Shown here piece after piece: positions 18,491 through 27,417 of a DNA stretch of 53,684 nucleotides (positions are counted from its first letter, which is position 1; the number at the start of each line of letters is the position of its first letter). Under the pieces are notes generated by a model. The model saw nothing but the letters and a program-made list of their open reading frames with translations, searched no databases and had not been told where the DNA came from. The translations under genes and the position numbers were made by a program. Origin of the DNA: Planctomycetota bacterium (GTDB taxonomy: Bacteria; Planctomycetota; Phycisphaerae; WQYP01); assembly GCA_021852275.1 (NCBI GenBank), contig JAJZNX010000202.1:1-53684 (forward strand), given 5' to 3'.

Positions 18491-19666
18491 ATGAATGACC
18501 GTGAACGTTTTAACGCGACCATGCACTACCAACCGCGGGATCGCAGTCCCATCTGCGATTTTGGGTTTTGGCCGGAAACCATCGACGGATGGCACCGCCA
18601 GGGTTTGCCCGTCTGGGTTACCGGCGGACACGATACCACACACACTGATAAATTCTTCGGCATGGATTTATACAATGGCGGCCCCTCGCCAAACGTGTGT
18701 CTTTACCCCGCATTTCCGGCAACGGTGCTGGAAGATCGCGGTGATCATGAAGTGGTGCAGCAGGGCGACGGCGTGCGCGTGTTGCGTAAAAAATATATGG
18801 GTTCCATTCCCACCCACCTGGGCCATCTACTGGTGGACCGCGATAGCTGGAACGCGCACTACAAACCTAAACTGGACCCGGCCACGCCCGGCAGATTCCC
18901 CAGCGGACCGGACCTGGATCAGGCAATTAAAATATGGACCGACCCGCACCGCTCCACCCCCTGTGTGGGCTGGGGAGGCAGTTTGTTTGGATGGCTGCGC
19001 GACTGGATGGGGATGGAAAATATTGCCCTGGTTCCGTATGACGACCCGGCGTGGTTTGAAGAAATGGTAACCACCCTGGCCGATGTTATTGTGGCGATGC
19101 TGGGCCGGGTGTTCGCCACCGGGGCCAAGCTGGACGCCATCAGTATGTGGGAGGACATGTGTTTCAATTCCGGACCACTGCTAAGCCCGCCTTTTTTCAA
19201 AAAGTACCTGGTACCGCAATACCGGCGCATTACGGATCTGGCCCGCAGGCACGGCGTGGATGTGATATGGGTGGATTGCGACGGGAAAATTGATGATTTG
19301 CTGCCTTTATGGCTGGAAGCCGGCGTGAACTGCATGTTTCCCCTGGAAGTAGGCACCTGGCAGGCGGACCCCGTGCAATATCGAAAGCACTACGGCCGTG
19401 AACTTTTAATGATGGGCGGATTTGATAAACACATTCTGGCCCGCAGCAAGAAAGATATTGAACACGAAGTGCATCGGTTAACGCCCCTGGTGGAAGAGGG
19501 TGGCTTTATCCCCTTTGCCGACCACCGGGTGCCGCCGGATGTACCGCTGGAAAATTATATGTATTACCTTGAGCAGGCACGGCGATTCTGGGGAAAAAAT
19601 CATTCCAGCCTCAAGCCCATCGGGAAGCTTGATGCGATCAAAGAAAACTTATCGCCGCAGAAATAA
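18491..19666 (+). CDS. Uroporphyrinogen decarboxylase-fold protein, methyltransferase-like
   Basis: 391 residues from the ATG at 18491, preceded by AGGAAAGG about 12 nt upstream. The start MNDRERFNATMHYQPRDR is typical of UROD-superfamily proteins in methyl-transfer clusters (MtaA/MtbA-like group). Other family-like parts are AISMWEDMCFNSGPLLSP and GVDVIWVDCDGKIDDLLP, near the barrel C-terminal side. True UroD would be in heme synthesis, but the adjacent RACo-like activator, 66 nt downstream, points to corrinoid-dependent methyl transfer. The classical zinc-binding His/Cys set of MtaA is not clear here. Substrate unknown, and no corrinoid protein gene is nearby. Confidence 0.8.
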   Translation: MNDRERFNATMHYQPRDRSPICDFGFWPETIDGWHRQGLPVWVTGGHDTTHTDKFFGMDLYNGGPSPNVCLYPAFPATVLEDRGDHEVVQQGDGVRVLRKKYMGSIPTHLGHLLVDRDSWNAHYKPKLDPATPGRFPSGPDLDQAIKIWTDPHRSTPCVGWGGSLFGWLRDWMGMENIALVPYDDPAWFEEMVTTLADVIVAMLGRVFATGAKLDAISMWEDMCFNSGPLLSPPFFKKYLVPQYRRITDLARRHGVDVIWVDCDGKIDDLLPLWLEAGVNCMFPLEVGTWQADPVQYRKHYGRELLMMGGFDKHILARSKKDIEHEVHRLTPLVEEGGFIPFADHRVPPDVPLENYMYYLEQARRFWGKNHSSLKPIGKLDAIKENLSPQK

Positions 19667-19732
19667 ACCTATCGACTGACTTGGCGGTCTGGCGATGGAA
19701 CCGTTCGTGTTGTGTTAAGCAGGCGAGAATTG

Positions 19733-21652
19733 ATGAATCACCCACCTGTTTCACTGAATATTGAAATCCCCACTGGAACGCGAACTGTTTTGCTGGATCA
19801 GAACCAGCAAGTGCTGCCACTGACGGAAGTATTGCGTCATTTCGGGTTGCCGCTGAATACCCGCTGTGGCCAGCGCGGAAAATGCGATGGCTGTCTGGTG
19901 GATTTGCTGCAGGGAAAGTTGATCCACCTGGTGAATGGTGAAACAATTAACGCCGGGAATCCGTTATTATCCGTGCGGGCCTGTGAATATCGCGTGGCGG
20001 ATCCGCAGAACTCCCCGCGCGAATTACGGATTTGTGTGCCGGCCAGATCCCTGCTGGCTTATGAGCCGCAGGTGCTCAAGGATTACCGCATCAGTGTGCC
20101 GTTTTCCAACTTTCCGTTGTGGCAGCAGATTCCGGTGCAGCGGCAAGAGCCTGATGAGCACAGCGCCACGGTTGACGGGGCGGCCCACTATCTGAAACAA
20201 TCTTTGGGTTTGCGCTCTACACCGATTGTTACCACCGCAGCCCTGCAACAGTGGAACCAGAAGCGGGGAGTCTCCAAGGTTTGGGCTGTCCTGCAATATC
20301 AACCATCCGGCTGGTCGATTACCGCATTTGAACACGAGCCTGTCAGGCAGCCATTGGGAGCGGCCATCGATATCGGTACCACCACTGTGGTGGCACTGCT
20401 GGTGGATTTGAGCACCGGCCAGGTGCTGGCACAGGCGGCGAATTTTAACGGGCAGATTAACCTGGCTGATGATGTTGTTACACGCATATCTTTATGCGGG
20501 CAGGATCCAACCATGATTGCACGCATGCACGAGGCTATCTGTGAGGACACGATTGTGCCGTTGCTGCGGGAAACATTGGAAATCGCCCGGGTTCCAGCGG
20601 ACACACCACTGCAAGCGGTGGCGGTAGCGGGTAATACCACCATGCAGCATTTGTTTGCTGGAGAGGATCCTTCCGGACTGGGCACGGTGCCGTTTACGCC
20701 CATATTTCTGGAGTATCTACATTTAAACGGCCCCAGGGTATTTACCGCCACCAAGAATGGGGCTGCACCGGCCCAAACCGTTCATCTTCTGCCATCACCG
20801 GCTGCTTATGTGGGAGCCGATCTGGCCGCTGGTATTCTGGCCTCCGGGCTAATTTACGATGATGGCCCATCGCTGCTCATTGATATTGGCACCAATGGAG
20901 AAATCATCTTCAAAAAGCAGGATTTGCTCCTGGGCTGCGCCACCGCCGCCGGCCCAGCCTTCGAAGGTGCCGGGCTGGCCTGCGGCATGCGAGCTGGTGA
21001 TGGAGCTATTGCCTACGTACACCTGAAGACCGATCCGCTGCAAATTCAAACCCGGCGAATTGGTGAAAATGGGTATGCCGCCGGATTGTGCGGCTCGGCT
21101 TATGTGGATTTTCTGGCGGAAGCCCGCCGCATCGGCCTGATCGATACGATGGGCCGCTTTGATCTTCAAGCCGTGCCGGACGCCCAGGCCCACATGATTG
21201 CCTGGCGGCCACGTCGCGGTTCAGTGGAAGACCGGGCGATGGTGCTGGCTTATGGCCAAGCCAAACGCCCCATAGTTGTGGCGGAAGCGGATATTGCTGG
21301 GCTCTTATCATCAAAAGCCGCGATTGCCGCAGGAATTATGATTCTGATGAAGCGGGCCGAGGTGACGCCGGCGCAGATTAAACGCGTATATCTGGCAGGC
21401 GGTTTTGGAACTTACATGATTGCCGCCAATGCCATCGCCTGCGGACTCTTGCCGGGCTTTACCCCAGAGCAAATAGTAGCCGTAGGCAATACCTCCCTGG
21501 CGGGAGCGTACCTTTCGCTGGTTGATGCATCCGCCATGGATGAAATCCGCCGCCTCGCCCGGTGCGTCCAGACCCTTGAATTGAATCTGGACCCCGAATT
21601 TGAGACCACGTATATCGATCAACTGGCTCTGCCGGAGGTCCAGCCAAACTAA
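19733..21652 (+). CDS. RACo-like corrinoid activation protein ([2Fe-2S] + DUF4445/ASKHA)
   Basis: About 639 residues. The N-terminal ferredoxin domain has CGQRGKCDGC and a later Cys in RACEY, fitting a plant-type [2Fe-2S] cluster. The C-terminal two-thirds is the DUF4445/ASKHA ATPase fold: GAAIDIGTTTVVALLVDL, DIGTNGEI and LAGGFGTYM are phosphate- or adenosine-binding-like motifs. RACo proteins use ATP to re-reduce inactive Co(II) corrinoid in methyltransferase systems. I chose the ATG at 19733 (AGGCGAG five nt upstream) over a GTG at 19712. It follows the UROD-fold gene, supporting a joint role in methyl transfer. Confidence 0.88.
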   Translation: MNHPPVSLNIEIPTGTRTVLLDQNQQVLPLTEVLRHFGLPLNTRCGQRGKCDGCLVDLLQGKLIHLVNGETINAGNPLLSVRACEYRVADPQNSPRELRICVPARSLLAYEPQVLKDYRISVPFSNFPLWQQIPVQRQEPDEHSATVDGAAHYLKQSLGLRSTPIVTTAALQQWNQKRGVSKVWAVLQYQPSGWSITAFEHEPVRQPLGAAIDIGTTTVVALLVDLSTGQVLAQAANFNGQINLADDVVTRISLCGQDPTMIARMHEAICEDTIVPLLRETLEIARVPADTPLQAVAVAGNTTMQHLFAGEDPSGLGTVPFTPIFLEYLHLNGPRVFTATKNGAAPAQTVHLLPSPAAYVGADLAAGILASGLIYDDGPSLLIDIGTNGEIIFKKQDLLLGCATAAGPAFEGAGLACGMRAGDGAIAYVHLKTDPLQIQTRRIGENGYAAGLCGSAYVDFLAEARRIGLIDTMGRFDLQAVPDAQAHMIAWRPRRGSVEDRAMVLAYGQAKRPIVVAEADIAGLLSSKAAIAAGIMILMKRAEVTPAQIKRVYLAGGFGTYMIAANAIACGLLPGFTPEQIVAVGNTSLAGAYLSLVDASAMDEIRRLARCVQTLELNLDPEFETTYIDQLALPEVQPN

Positions 21653-21689
21653 ATCCGACCCATGAACCCTTCCGGAACCGTCATTACTT

Positions 21690-22703
21690 TTATATGCCGA
21701 CCAGCGTCTTTGTCCGCAACCTGTACACCAGCCAGGAACCCAGCCACACCGTCGCAGTCAACAGCACAAATCCGGCACCTACAAACACAAAATGACTATT
21801 GATAATGGCTACCCATGATCCCGTCCGGGGTGACAAAATTCCCCAGATTTCAATGATGCCGATCCCCATGGCCATCACGATGGTGGTCAGAGTCATGGCG
21901 GCGTTGTAGTACCTGGCACCACGTGGCGTGGTGAGCGCCCAATTACAGGCGGAAAGAATAAGGATATTATCCAGGGAATCCACCAGACTCATGCCCGCGG
22001 CAAATAAAAGCGGAAATAACAGACAATACCAGAATGGCATACCTTGTGACGCCGTCCCTGCGGAAATAATTAAAATGGCCACTTCGCTGGCGGTATCAAA
22101 ACCCAGGCCAAACAGAAATCCAACGGTAAACATCTTCCAGTTGTTGTCCACCAATTTCAAGACCGGGCCTAACAGGGGAGTCAGCAGTCCACCGGAAAGA
22201 TTCGTTTCCACCTGCTGGTTGTTTCCAGTTTGCTCCCCGTCTCGCCACATTTTCGCCTGCCGCCAGGAATGATACAGCCCCCAGAAATTCGCCCCCCCCA
22301 CCGCCAGCAGCAGCGCGGCCGAAACCACCCCGCCAAAAACCGTTCCGAATTTCAGCAATCCTGAAAGTGAGTGGCTCACTCGACTGACGCTGACAATAAG
22401 CAGCAAGGATAAACCTACCACCACCGTGGAATGCCCCAGAGAAAACATCAATCCAACGGAAACTCTCTTCTTTCCAGCAGAAAGCAACCGACGGGTTACG
22501 CCGTCAATAGCCGCAATATGATCCGCGTCCAGAGCATGACGAAGCCCGAAGACATACGCCGTTGCAGCCAAGGCCACCAAAGCCGCATGTTTATAAAACA
22601 CCAGCCCTACCACCACCCACAGGCCCAGGCTCCAGAGAGTCAGGAGGGCCAAGAGCCATAAGCCAGCCGCCTTTACTTCAAGGTTGCGCCGGATGAGTCT
22701 CAT
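21690..22703 (-). CDS. NicO/NiCoT-family nickel or cobalt transporter
   Basis: 337 residues from the ATG at 22703, with AGGGG 8 nt upstream. The family signature RHALDADHIAAIDG (H56, D61, H62 as HX4DH) lies in the second hydrophobic segment, and LGFDTASEVAIL and AGMSLVDSLDN match later conserved motifs. About eight transmembrane helices are visible, with a His/Gln-poor cytoplasmic loop near the middle. It imports Ni2+ or Co2+ across the inner membrane. It converges on the RACo-like gene (37 nt apart) and lies 112 nt downstream of hppA on the same strand. Cobalt uptake for corrinoids is an inference from context. Confidence 0.92.
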   Translation of the reverse strand: MRLIRRNLEVKAAGLWLLALLTLWSLGLWVVVGLVFYKHAALVALAATAYVFGLRHALDADHIAAIDGVTRRLLSAGKKRVSVGLMFSLGHSTVVVGLSLLLIVSVSRVSHSLSGLLKFGTVFGGVVSAALLLAVGGANFWGLYHSWRQAKMWRDGEQTGNNQQVETNLSGGLLTPLLGPVLKLVDNNWKMFTVGFLFGLGFDTASEVAILIISAGTASQGMPFWYCLLFPLLFAAGMSLVDSLDNILILSACNWALTTPRGARYYNAAMTLTTIVMAMGIGIIEIWGILSPRTGSWVAIINSHFVFVGAGFVLLTATVWLGSWLVYRLRTKTLVGI

Positions 22704-22815
22704 GATGTTTCCCCTTATGCGCCGGGACACAAGCCTTGCCCCATGTTGATCAACGCACTGCCCGCGCCCCTACGTCTGGGTTCACCAGCAATCGCCATGC
22801 AAAGGCCCGGGACGA

Positions 22816-25434
22816 TTATTCACCCTCCAGATGCTTTTCAATTTCCACCATGGCACGGGTTTCGTGTTTAGACCGATAGACCGCCCAGGCAATAATCACA
22901 ATGGAGATCACTCCAATGGTTGGCGCAATCCAGGAGTGGGAGCTTAGCTGGTTAATAGCACCGGAGGGCAGGTAAGTCTTTTCCGTTTTCCATAGAGAGG
23001 CGTCAAACGGCAGCATCAACGGAACAGCCAGCAGTGCCACCATATTCATTACCTTCAGCAGAGGGTTAATGGCGGGGCCGGCGGTATCCTTCAGCGGATC
23101 GCCCACCGTATCACCGGTAACCGCGGCTTTGTGTCGCACGGAGCCTTTGCCTTTGTTTTCGGCGGCGCTCCGCGGTTCATCCTCGATGGTCTTTTTGGCG
23201 TTGTCCCATGCGCCTCCGGCATTGGCCATGAATACCGCCATCAATTGGCCGGACAAAATAGCTCCCGCTAAAAATCCAGCCAACGCCACAACACCCAGCA
23301 GGAAACCGACCAGTAATGGAGAAAGAATGGCCAGGAAACCCGGACCGATTAATTCGCGTTGGGCCGTGGATGTACAGATATGTACCACGCGGCCATAGTC
23401 AGGTTTCTTTTCACCGCTCCAGATTTTTGAATCACGGAACTGCAACCGACATTCCTTGACAATTAAAAATGCTGCCCGTCCCACCGCCCGAATGGTCATG
23501 GAACTAAACAGAAAAGGAACCGCACCGCCCAGCAGCAATCCCACCAGCAGTTTTGGACTTGCCACCGTCATAATGCCGGACACGGCTCGATATGCCGTTT
23601 CCGCGACTCGGGCGTGATCAGACATGCCTCCGGTAGCCACCAGGGTGATAAATGCCGCAAATAAACTAACCGCGGCAATCACAGCCGAACCAATGGCGAT
23701 GCCTTTGGTGAGGGCTTTGGTGGTATTGCCGGTAGCATCAAGATCAGCCAGCACCTGGCGAGCCCGCGCATAATTGGCCTCCCCCATTTCTTCGCGATCA
23801 TAACCCATTTCGCCGATACCATTGGCATTATCCGCCACCGGACCGAACACATCCATACTCAAAGTGTTGCCGGCCAGCGTGAGCATGCCAATACCCGTCA
23901 TGGAGATGCCATAAGCCACAAAAATCGGATTGGTACCCATGAAGATCAGGCTGCTGGCGGTTACGCAACACGCAATGATAACGATAGCACTCACGGAGCT
24001 TTCCATACCTACCGACAATCCGGTGATAATGTTGGTAGCCGAGCCTGTGGAGCAGGCTTTGACCATGGAATCCACGGGAGGCTCGTGGGTACCGGTGAAG
24101 TATTCCGTAGACAAGTTCAGGGTCAAGGCCAGAATAATGCCAACCAGTGTGGCTTCTGCCGGACGCATATCCAGTCCGTGAATGCCGAAGTTGGCCCACC
24201 ATGGAGAACTATTCATAACGGCCTGCAGTCCAGCTACATGTGCGATAGCCACACCATTAAACCGCAGATACCAGAAGCCTACCGCCAGAAAGCCCACCGT
24301 GCTAAGGACCGCTCCGAGGCGATAACCACGGTTAATGGCCCCCATGGCTGCAGCATCGTTGCCGGTATGAGAGGCACGAACACTGAACGTTGCAATCATA
24401 TCTGAACACACGCCCACGCCCCGGACCAACAATGGGAAAATCATGCCGATATGACCGAAGCTGGCCCAGCCCAGGATCATAGCGGCCACCATGGTAACTT
24501 CATAGCTTTCAAAAATATCCGCAGCCATGCCTGCACAATCGCCGACATTGTCACCAACATTGTCCGCGATGGTAGCCGCGTTTCGCGGATCATCTTCAGG
24601 AATATCCTTTTCCACCTTGCCTACCAGATCCGCCCCAACATCCGCCGCCTTGGTATAAATTCCACCACCCACACGCATGAACAAAGCCAGCAGTGTTCCA
24701 CCAAATCCAAAGCCCAGCAGTGCCTCTGGGGCGCGATTGCCAAAATACATAAAGATGGTGGTTGCTCCGATCAATCCCAATCCATCATTGAGCATGCCAG
24801 TAACCGTGCCGGTCCGATAGCCAAGCTGCAATGCTTTACCAAACCCTTGTGGAGCCGCTGCCGCCACCGCCAGGTTTCCTTCCGTCGCCATCAACATACC
24901 AACGGTTCCCACCGCCATGGAAAACAGTGAGCCCATTAAAAAGGCAACACCACGTCCGAGCGGCAAATTCCATCCCGCAGCACTGGTCCAACTGGCGGTG
25001 GCCACCAGCACCAGTGCAATAAGACCGATTAATGGAAGCAAGGTTTTCCGTTGTCTTCTCAAATAGGCAATGGATCCTTGTCGAATGGCCGATGCCACCT
25101 CCTGCATTTTGGCTGTACCACGATCCGCCCTCTTGATCAGACGGATTAAAAATGCTGCATAACACAAACCCGCTATCGCGATGAGTAATACCAGAATCAA
25201 CGCAACCCGTTCCGGAACAGTAAAACTGGGGGTATATAGAAATCCGAAAGGATGAAACTCACCCGTGACAGATCGAACAGAATGGCTAATCATTCCGCCT
25301 TTCACCGGCGGATATTCCTGCTGGGTAATGCCTATGTAAATGGCCAAAAAACCCGCCAGTACGAACGCCATGACCGTACTTTTGGCATGACTCAAAAAAA
25401 ACTTTTTCCAGTCGTTGACGCTTGTAAAGGTCAT
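22816..25434 (-). CDS. hppA: Membrane-bound proton-translocating pyrophosphatase
   Basis: 872 residues from the ATG at 25434, which has AAGGAGA six nt upstream; an extra 36 in-frame upstream codons look non-coding. The substrate site is intact: DVGADLVGKVEKDIPEDDPR, DNVGDNVGDCAGMAAD and GDTVGDPLKDTAGP. About 16 transmembrane helices are expected. In GNTTKALTKG, Lys573 and Thr576 occupy the positions that distinguish K+-independent enzymes (K+-dependent ones have Ala at the Lys position), so H+ pumping without K+ is predicted. It is longer than the usual 650-800 residues because of a longer N-terminus and loops. It couples PPi hydrolysis to membrane energisation. Confidence 0.96.
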   Translation of the reverse strand: MTFTSVNDWKKFFLSHAKSTVMAFVLAGFLAIYIGITQQEYPPVKGGMISHSVRSVTGEFHPFGFLYTPSFTVPERVALILVLLIAIAGLCYAAFLIRLIKRADRGTAKMQEVASAIRQGSIAYLRRQRKTLLPLIGLIALVLVATASWTSAAGWNLPLGRGVAFLMGSLFSMAVGTVGMLMATEGNLAVAAAAPQGFGKALQLGYRTGTVTGMLNDGLGLIGATTIFMYFGNRAPEALLGFGFGGTLLALFMRVGGGIYTKAADVGADLVGKVEKDIPEDDPRNAATIADNVGDNVGDCAGMAADIFESYEVTMVAAMILGWASFGHIGMIFPLLVRGVGVCSDMIATFSVRASHTGNDAAAMGAINRGYRLGAVLSTVGFLAVGFWYLRFNGVAIAHVAGLQAVMNSSPWWANFGIHGLDMRPAEATLVGIILALTLNLSTEYFTGTHEPPVDSMVKACSTGSATNIITGLSVGMESSVSAIVIIACCVTASSLIFMGTNPIFVAYGISMTGIGMLTLAGNTLSMDVFGPVADNANGIGEMGYDREEMGEANYARARQVLADLDATGNTTKALTKGIAIGSAVIAAVSLFAAFITLVATGGMSDHARVAETAYRAVSGIMTVASPKLLVGLLLGGAVPFLFSSMTIRAVGRAAFLIVKECRLQFRDSKIWSGEKKPDYGRVVHICTSTAQRELIGPGFLAILSPLLVGFLLGVVALAGFLAGAILSGQLMAVFMANAGGAWDNAKKTIEDEPRSAAENKGKGSVRHKAAVTGDTVGDPLKDTAGPAINPLLKVMNMVALLAVPLMLPFDASLWKTEKTYLPSGAINQLSSHSWIAPTIGVISIVIIAWAVYRSKHETRAMVEIEKHLEGE

Positions 25435-26051
25435 AGAGGGTCTCCTTAATCTGAATACCGGGCACAGCACCCCTGGAGCCGCGTTCGGTTCATCACGGTA
25501 CGTAATACCCGCCTCAACCCAAGCCAGGGCGGAACCTCTCACGCACTTACTTACTTCTAGAGTTAAGCCAGGATGGTGTCAATATATGATGGCTCCTCCC
25601 CCGCCGGCCTGTTTTCAGGACTGGGCGGCATTGATCACCGCGGCAACACGGACTGCTGTTCACAAACCACGTCTGGAGAGAACTCTGTGCGCCTGCCCCT
25701 TGCGCCGCAGATTTCAGTTGGACTCCTGATCTGGGAGCGCAATCGGCGAGGCTCCCGGGATGGCGTTCTCGCGAGGCCAATACCCTTATCAACATTAGCG
25801 ATCTGCAACATCAGCCACCTGCATTAAACATACGTATTAAGACCTTGATGCCACCGGAATTGCCGGCAGAGTCGTGTATGTGTCCCACCTGACAACCATC
25901 CCCCCCGCGACCATCTCACTTCTTCTTCAGTTCCTGCAAACGTCCGCCAATTAGGAAATTTACCTATTATCAATAAGGGTAAGACCCTACATCACATCCA
26001 GTGATTGTCCTATAGGCATACACCCGATGTTTCGGCGATACTTACTTTTGT

Positions 26052-26087
26052 GCAGTGGCCAACAGCAGCATGGTGCAGCAGTGGCCA
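26052..26087 (+). repeat. Direct repeat GCAGTGGCCA, two copies 26 nt apart
   Basis: GCAGTGGCCA occurs at 26052-26061 and 26078-26087, start-to-start 26 nt. It lies upstream of the ArsR gene, just left of the TTGCG array. It could be a second regulator site or chance. Confidence 0.4.
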
Positions 26088-26097
26088 GGCATGTGTG

Positions 26098-26142
26098 ATT
26101 GCGACATACTTGCGTAGTTTCGCAATTAAATACAATCGCAAC
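26098..26142 (+). promoter_or_regulatory. Inverted TTGCG half-site array, candidate ArsR operator
   Basis: ATTGCGA (26098-26104) and TCGCAAT (26120-26126) form a perfect 7-bp inverted repeat. A second forward half-site, TTGCG, lies at 26110-26114, and a second reverse one, TCGCAA, at 26136-26141. The four sites span about 43 nt and end directly before the ArsR gene start. An ArsR dimer would fit such an arrangement. Binding is untested. Confidence 0.55.
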
Positions 26143-26159
26143 GGAAGATGGAGTTGCTG

Positions 26160-26621
26160 ATGTTAGCCCGGATGAATGATGAGATGTGCGAAGTCATGTG
26201 CGAGTTCTTCTCGCTGCTGGCCCATCCGAACAGAATCCGGATGTTCTGCGCTCTTCAGCATGGTCCACAAACAGTATCAGCACTGGCGGAACAATCACAA
26301 ATTTCTTTGCCCAATGCGTCTCAACATCTGCGCGTTATGCGTCAAAACGGAGCGTTGACCCACGTGAAACGGGGCCAGCAGGTGTTTTATCAGATCGCCG
26401 ATCCCCGATTTATCCAGGCCGCCGAAATCATTCGGGATACTTTGCTGGAAAAAGTCCAGGGTCATGCTCGGCGGACGGCCCAGGGCACGGTGTACCGCAA
26501 GAACCCGCGGCCACAGTCGCAATTGGCCCGGCCAGCCACTCTCTCCATGGCCACCAAAGCGCACAATCTACAGAACCGTAACAATGTTATACCTCTATTT
26601 AAGAAGGAGTTTTCATTATGA
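26160..26621 (+). CDS. ArsR/SmtB-family transcriptional regulator
   Basis: 153 residues from the ATG at 26160, preceded by GATGGAG six nt upstream (an ATG at 26148 is possible). The winged helix-turn-helix is clear: LAHPNRIRMFCALQHG, then TVSALAEQSQ, the recognition region LPNASQHLRVMRQNG and a wing KRGQQVFYQI. Cysteines lie at 10, 14 and 30; there is no pair matching the alpha-2/alpha-5 cysteines of BigR/SqrR-type persulfide sensors. About 50 C-terminal residues extend beyond the usual domain. The stop overlaps the tusA ATG (ATGA), so it heads the sulfur/Hdr operon. It probably senses a metal or sulfur signal and represses its own operon. Confidence 0.9.
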   Translation: MLARMNDEMCEVMCEFFSLLAHPNRIRMFCALQHGPQTVSALAEQSQISLPNASQHLRVMRQNGALTHVKRGQQVFYQIADPRFIQAAEIIRDTLLEKVQGHARRTAQGTVYRKNPRPQSQLARPATLSMATKAHNLQNRNNVIPLFKKEFSL

Positions 26622-26872
26622 CCACCGAAGAATTAACCGCCATAACACCGGACAAGGTGATTGATGCACGCGGCACCGCATGTCCAGGCCCGCTGCTGGA
26701 AGCCAAAAAAGGTATCGGTGCAGTGAAAGTAAGCCAGATCATTGAAATCAAATCCAATGACCAAGGCTCACGTAAAGACATCAGTGCATGGTCCGGCAAA
26801 ATCGGCCATGAATTTCTCGGATTTATTGAAGCGGATGGCCACGACCGGTTGTTTGTACGTCGCAAAAAATAA
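26618..26872 (+). CDS. tusA: TusA-type sulfur carrier protein
   Basis: 84 residues, the normal size. The family motif ACPGPLLEAKK holds the persulfide-carrying Cys22 in CPxP context. AAGGAG lies 9 nt before the ATG, which overlaps the ArsR stop. TusA passes sulfane sulfur as a cysteine persulfide between enzymes in the cytoplasm; in sulfur oxidisers it occurs with DsrE proteins and Hdr-like complexes. Here it precedes MvhD- and HdrA-like genes, with DsrE2 at the end of the same gene run. The direction of sulfur flow cannot be told from sequence. Confidence 0.93.
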   Translation: MTTEELTAITPDKVIDARGTACPGPLLEAKKGIGAVKVSQIIEIKSNDQGSRKDISAWSGKIGHEFLGFIEADGHDRLFVRRKK

Positions 26873-26913
26873 CCGCCGTATCTGCTGAAATACAGGTAAT
26901 ATCGAGGTGCTGT

Positions 26914-27402
26914 ATGGTTGCCACCTTTACTCCTAAAATATTGGTTTTAGCCACAGAACGATGTGCCTATCCCGGCGCAGATGCCGTAGGCAAAGCCCAT
27001 CTGGAATACGGTTCCAACGTCAGTGTGCTGCGTGTGCCCTCACCGGTACTGTTTCCGATGGACTTTTATCTGCGCTGCTATGCGCGGGGAATAGACGGCA
27101 TACTCATCGCCGCCTGCGGCTCCGACTGCCCGTATCGTGGTGCTTATGATCGCCTGGCCGCGCGCATTGACAAACTCACTGCCGTGATGAAGCGTGAGGG
27201 ACTGGAAATTCAGCGAATTCGCCTGACTGCCATTTGTACGGTGTGCATCAAGGCGTATCTCAAGGAAGTTGGTGAACTTAATGATAAATTGCTCAAGCTG
27301 GGACCGGTTGATCGTGCCAAGGCCGCCGCCATTGAGCAAATATGCCGGCGGCAACTCAGACCCGCGGCTGCGGTTGCGGTGGTCGAACCCGTCAACGCAT
27401 GA
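26914..27402 (+). CDS. MvhD/FrhD-like iron-sulfur subunit
   Basis: 162 residues. It matches the MvhD family in layout: an N-terminal CAYPGADAVG, DGILIAACGSDCPYRGAY in the middle and a helical C-terminus. Cysteines lie at 17, 55, 68, 72, 108 and 111. The usual first Cys of CxWC and the Cys of RxPCSG appear replaced (Thr/Ala and Ser), while a CTVC pair is added at 108-111, so the cluster ligands are probably rearranged. In methanogens MvhD links hydrogenase to HdrA; in QmoB it is a C-terminal domain. Here it precedes two HdrA-like genes by 15 nt. GAGGTG precedes the ATG. Confidence 0.85.
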   Translation: MVATFTPKILVLATERCAYPGADAVGKAHLEYGSNVSVLRVPSPVLFPMDFYLRCYARGIDGILIAACGSDCPYRGAYDRLAARIDKLTAVMKREGLEIQRIRLTAICTVCIKAYLKEVGELNDKLLKLGPVDRAKAAAIEQICRRQLRPAAAVAVVEPVNA

Positions 27403-27417
27403 TGAAAGGTGGATGTC

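Larger units (their letters stand above)
25435..26159. other. Intergenic region between divergent hppA and ArsR genes
   Basis: About 725 nt with no supportable gene. Frames of 60-105 codons here have no recognisable product. A stem GGGAGC (25733-25738) with GCTCCC (25751-25756) and a 12-nt loop is visible, without a T-run. The right 110 nt hold direct repeats and an inverted TTGCG array (listed separately). Confidence 0.55.

Noticed and set aside
22704-22815. Cobalamin or NiCo riboswitch before the NicO gene
   Set aside because: The 112-nt gap shows no B12-box-like consensus and is too short for a cobalamin riboswitch.
25725-25760. CCTGATCTGG, similar to a TPP riboswitch core phrase
   Set aside because: No CTGAGA element or matching stem set was found around it, so it is probably chance.
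26160-26621. BigR/SqrR-type persulfide sensor
   Set aside because: The ArsR cysteines (10, 14, 30) do not match the conserved pair of that group.
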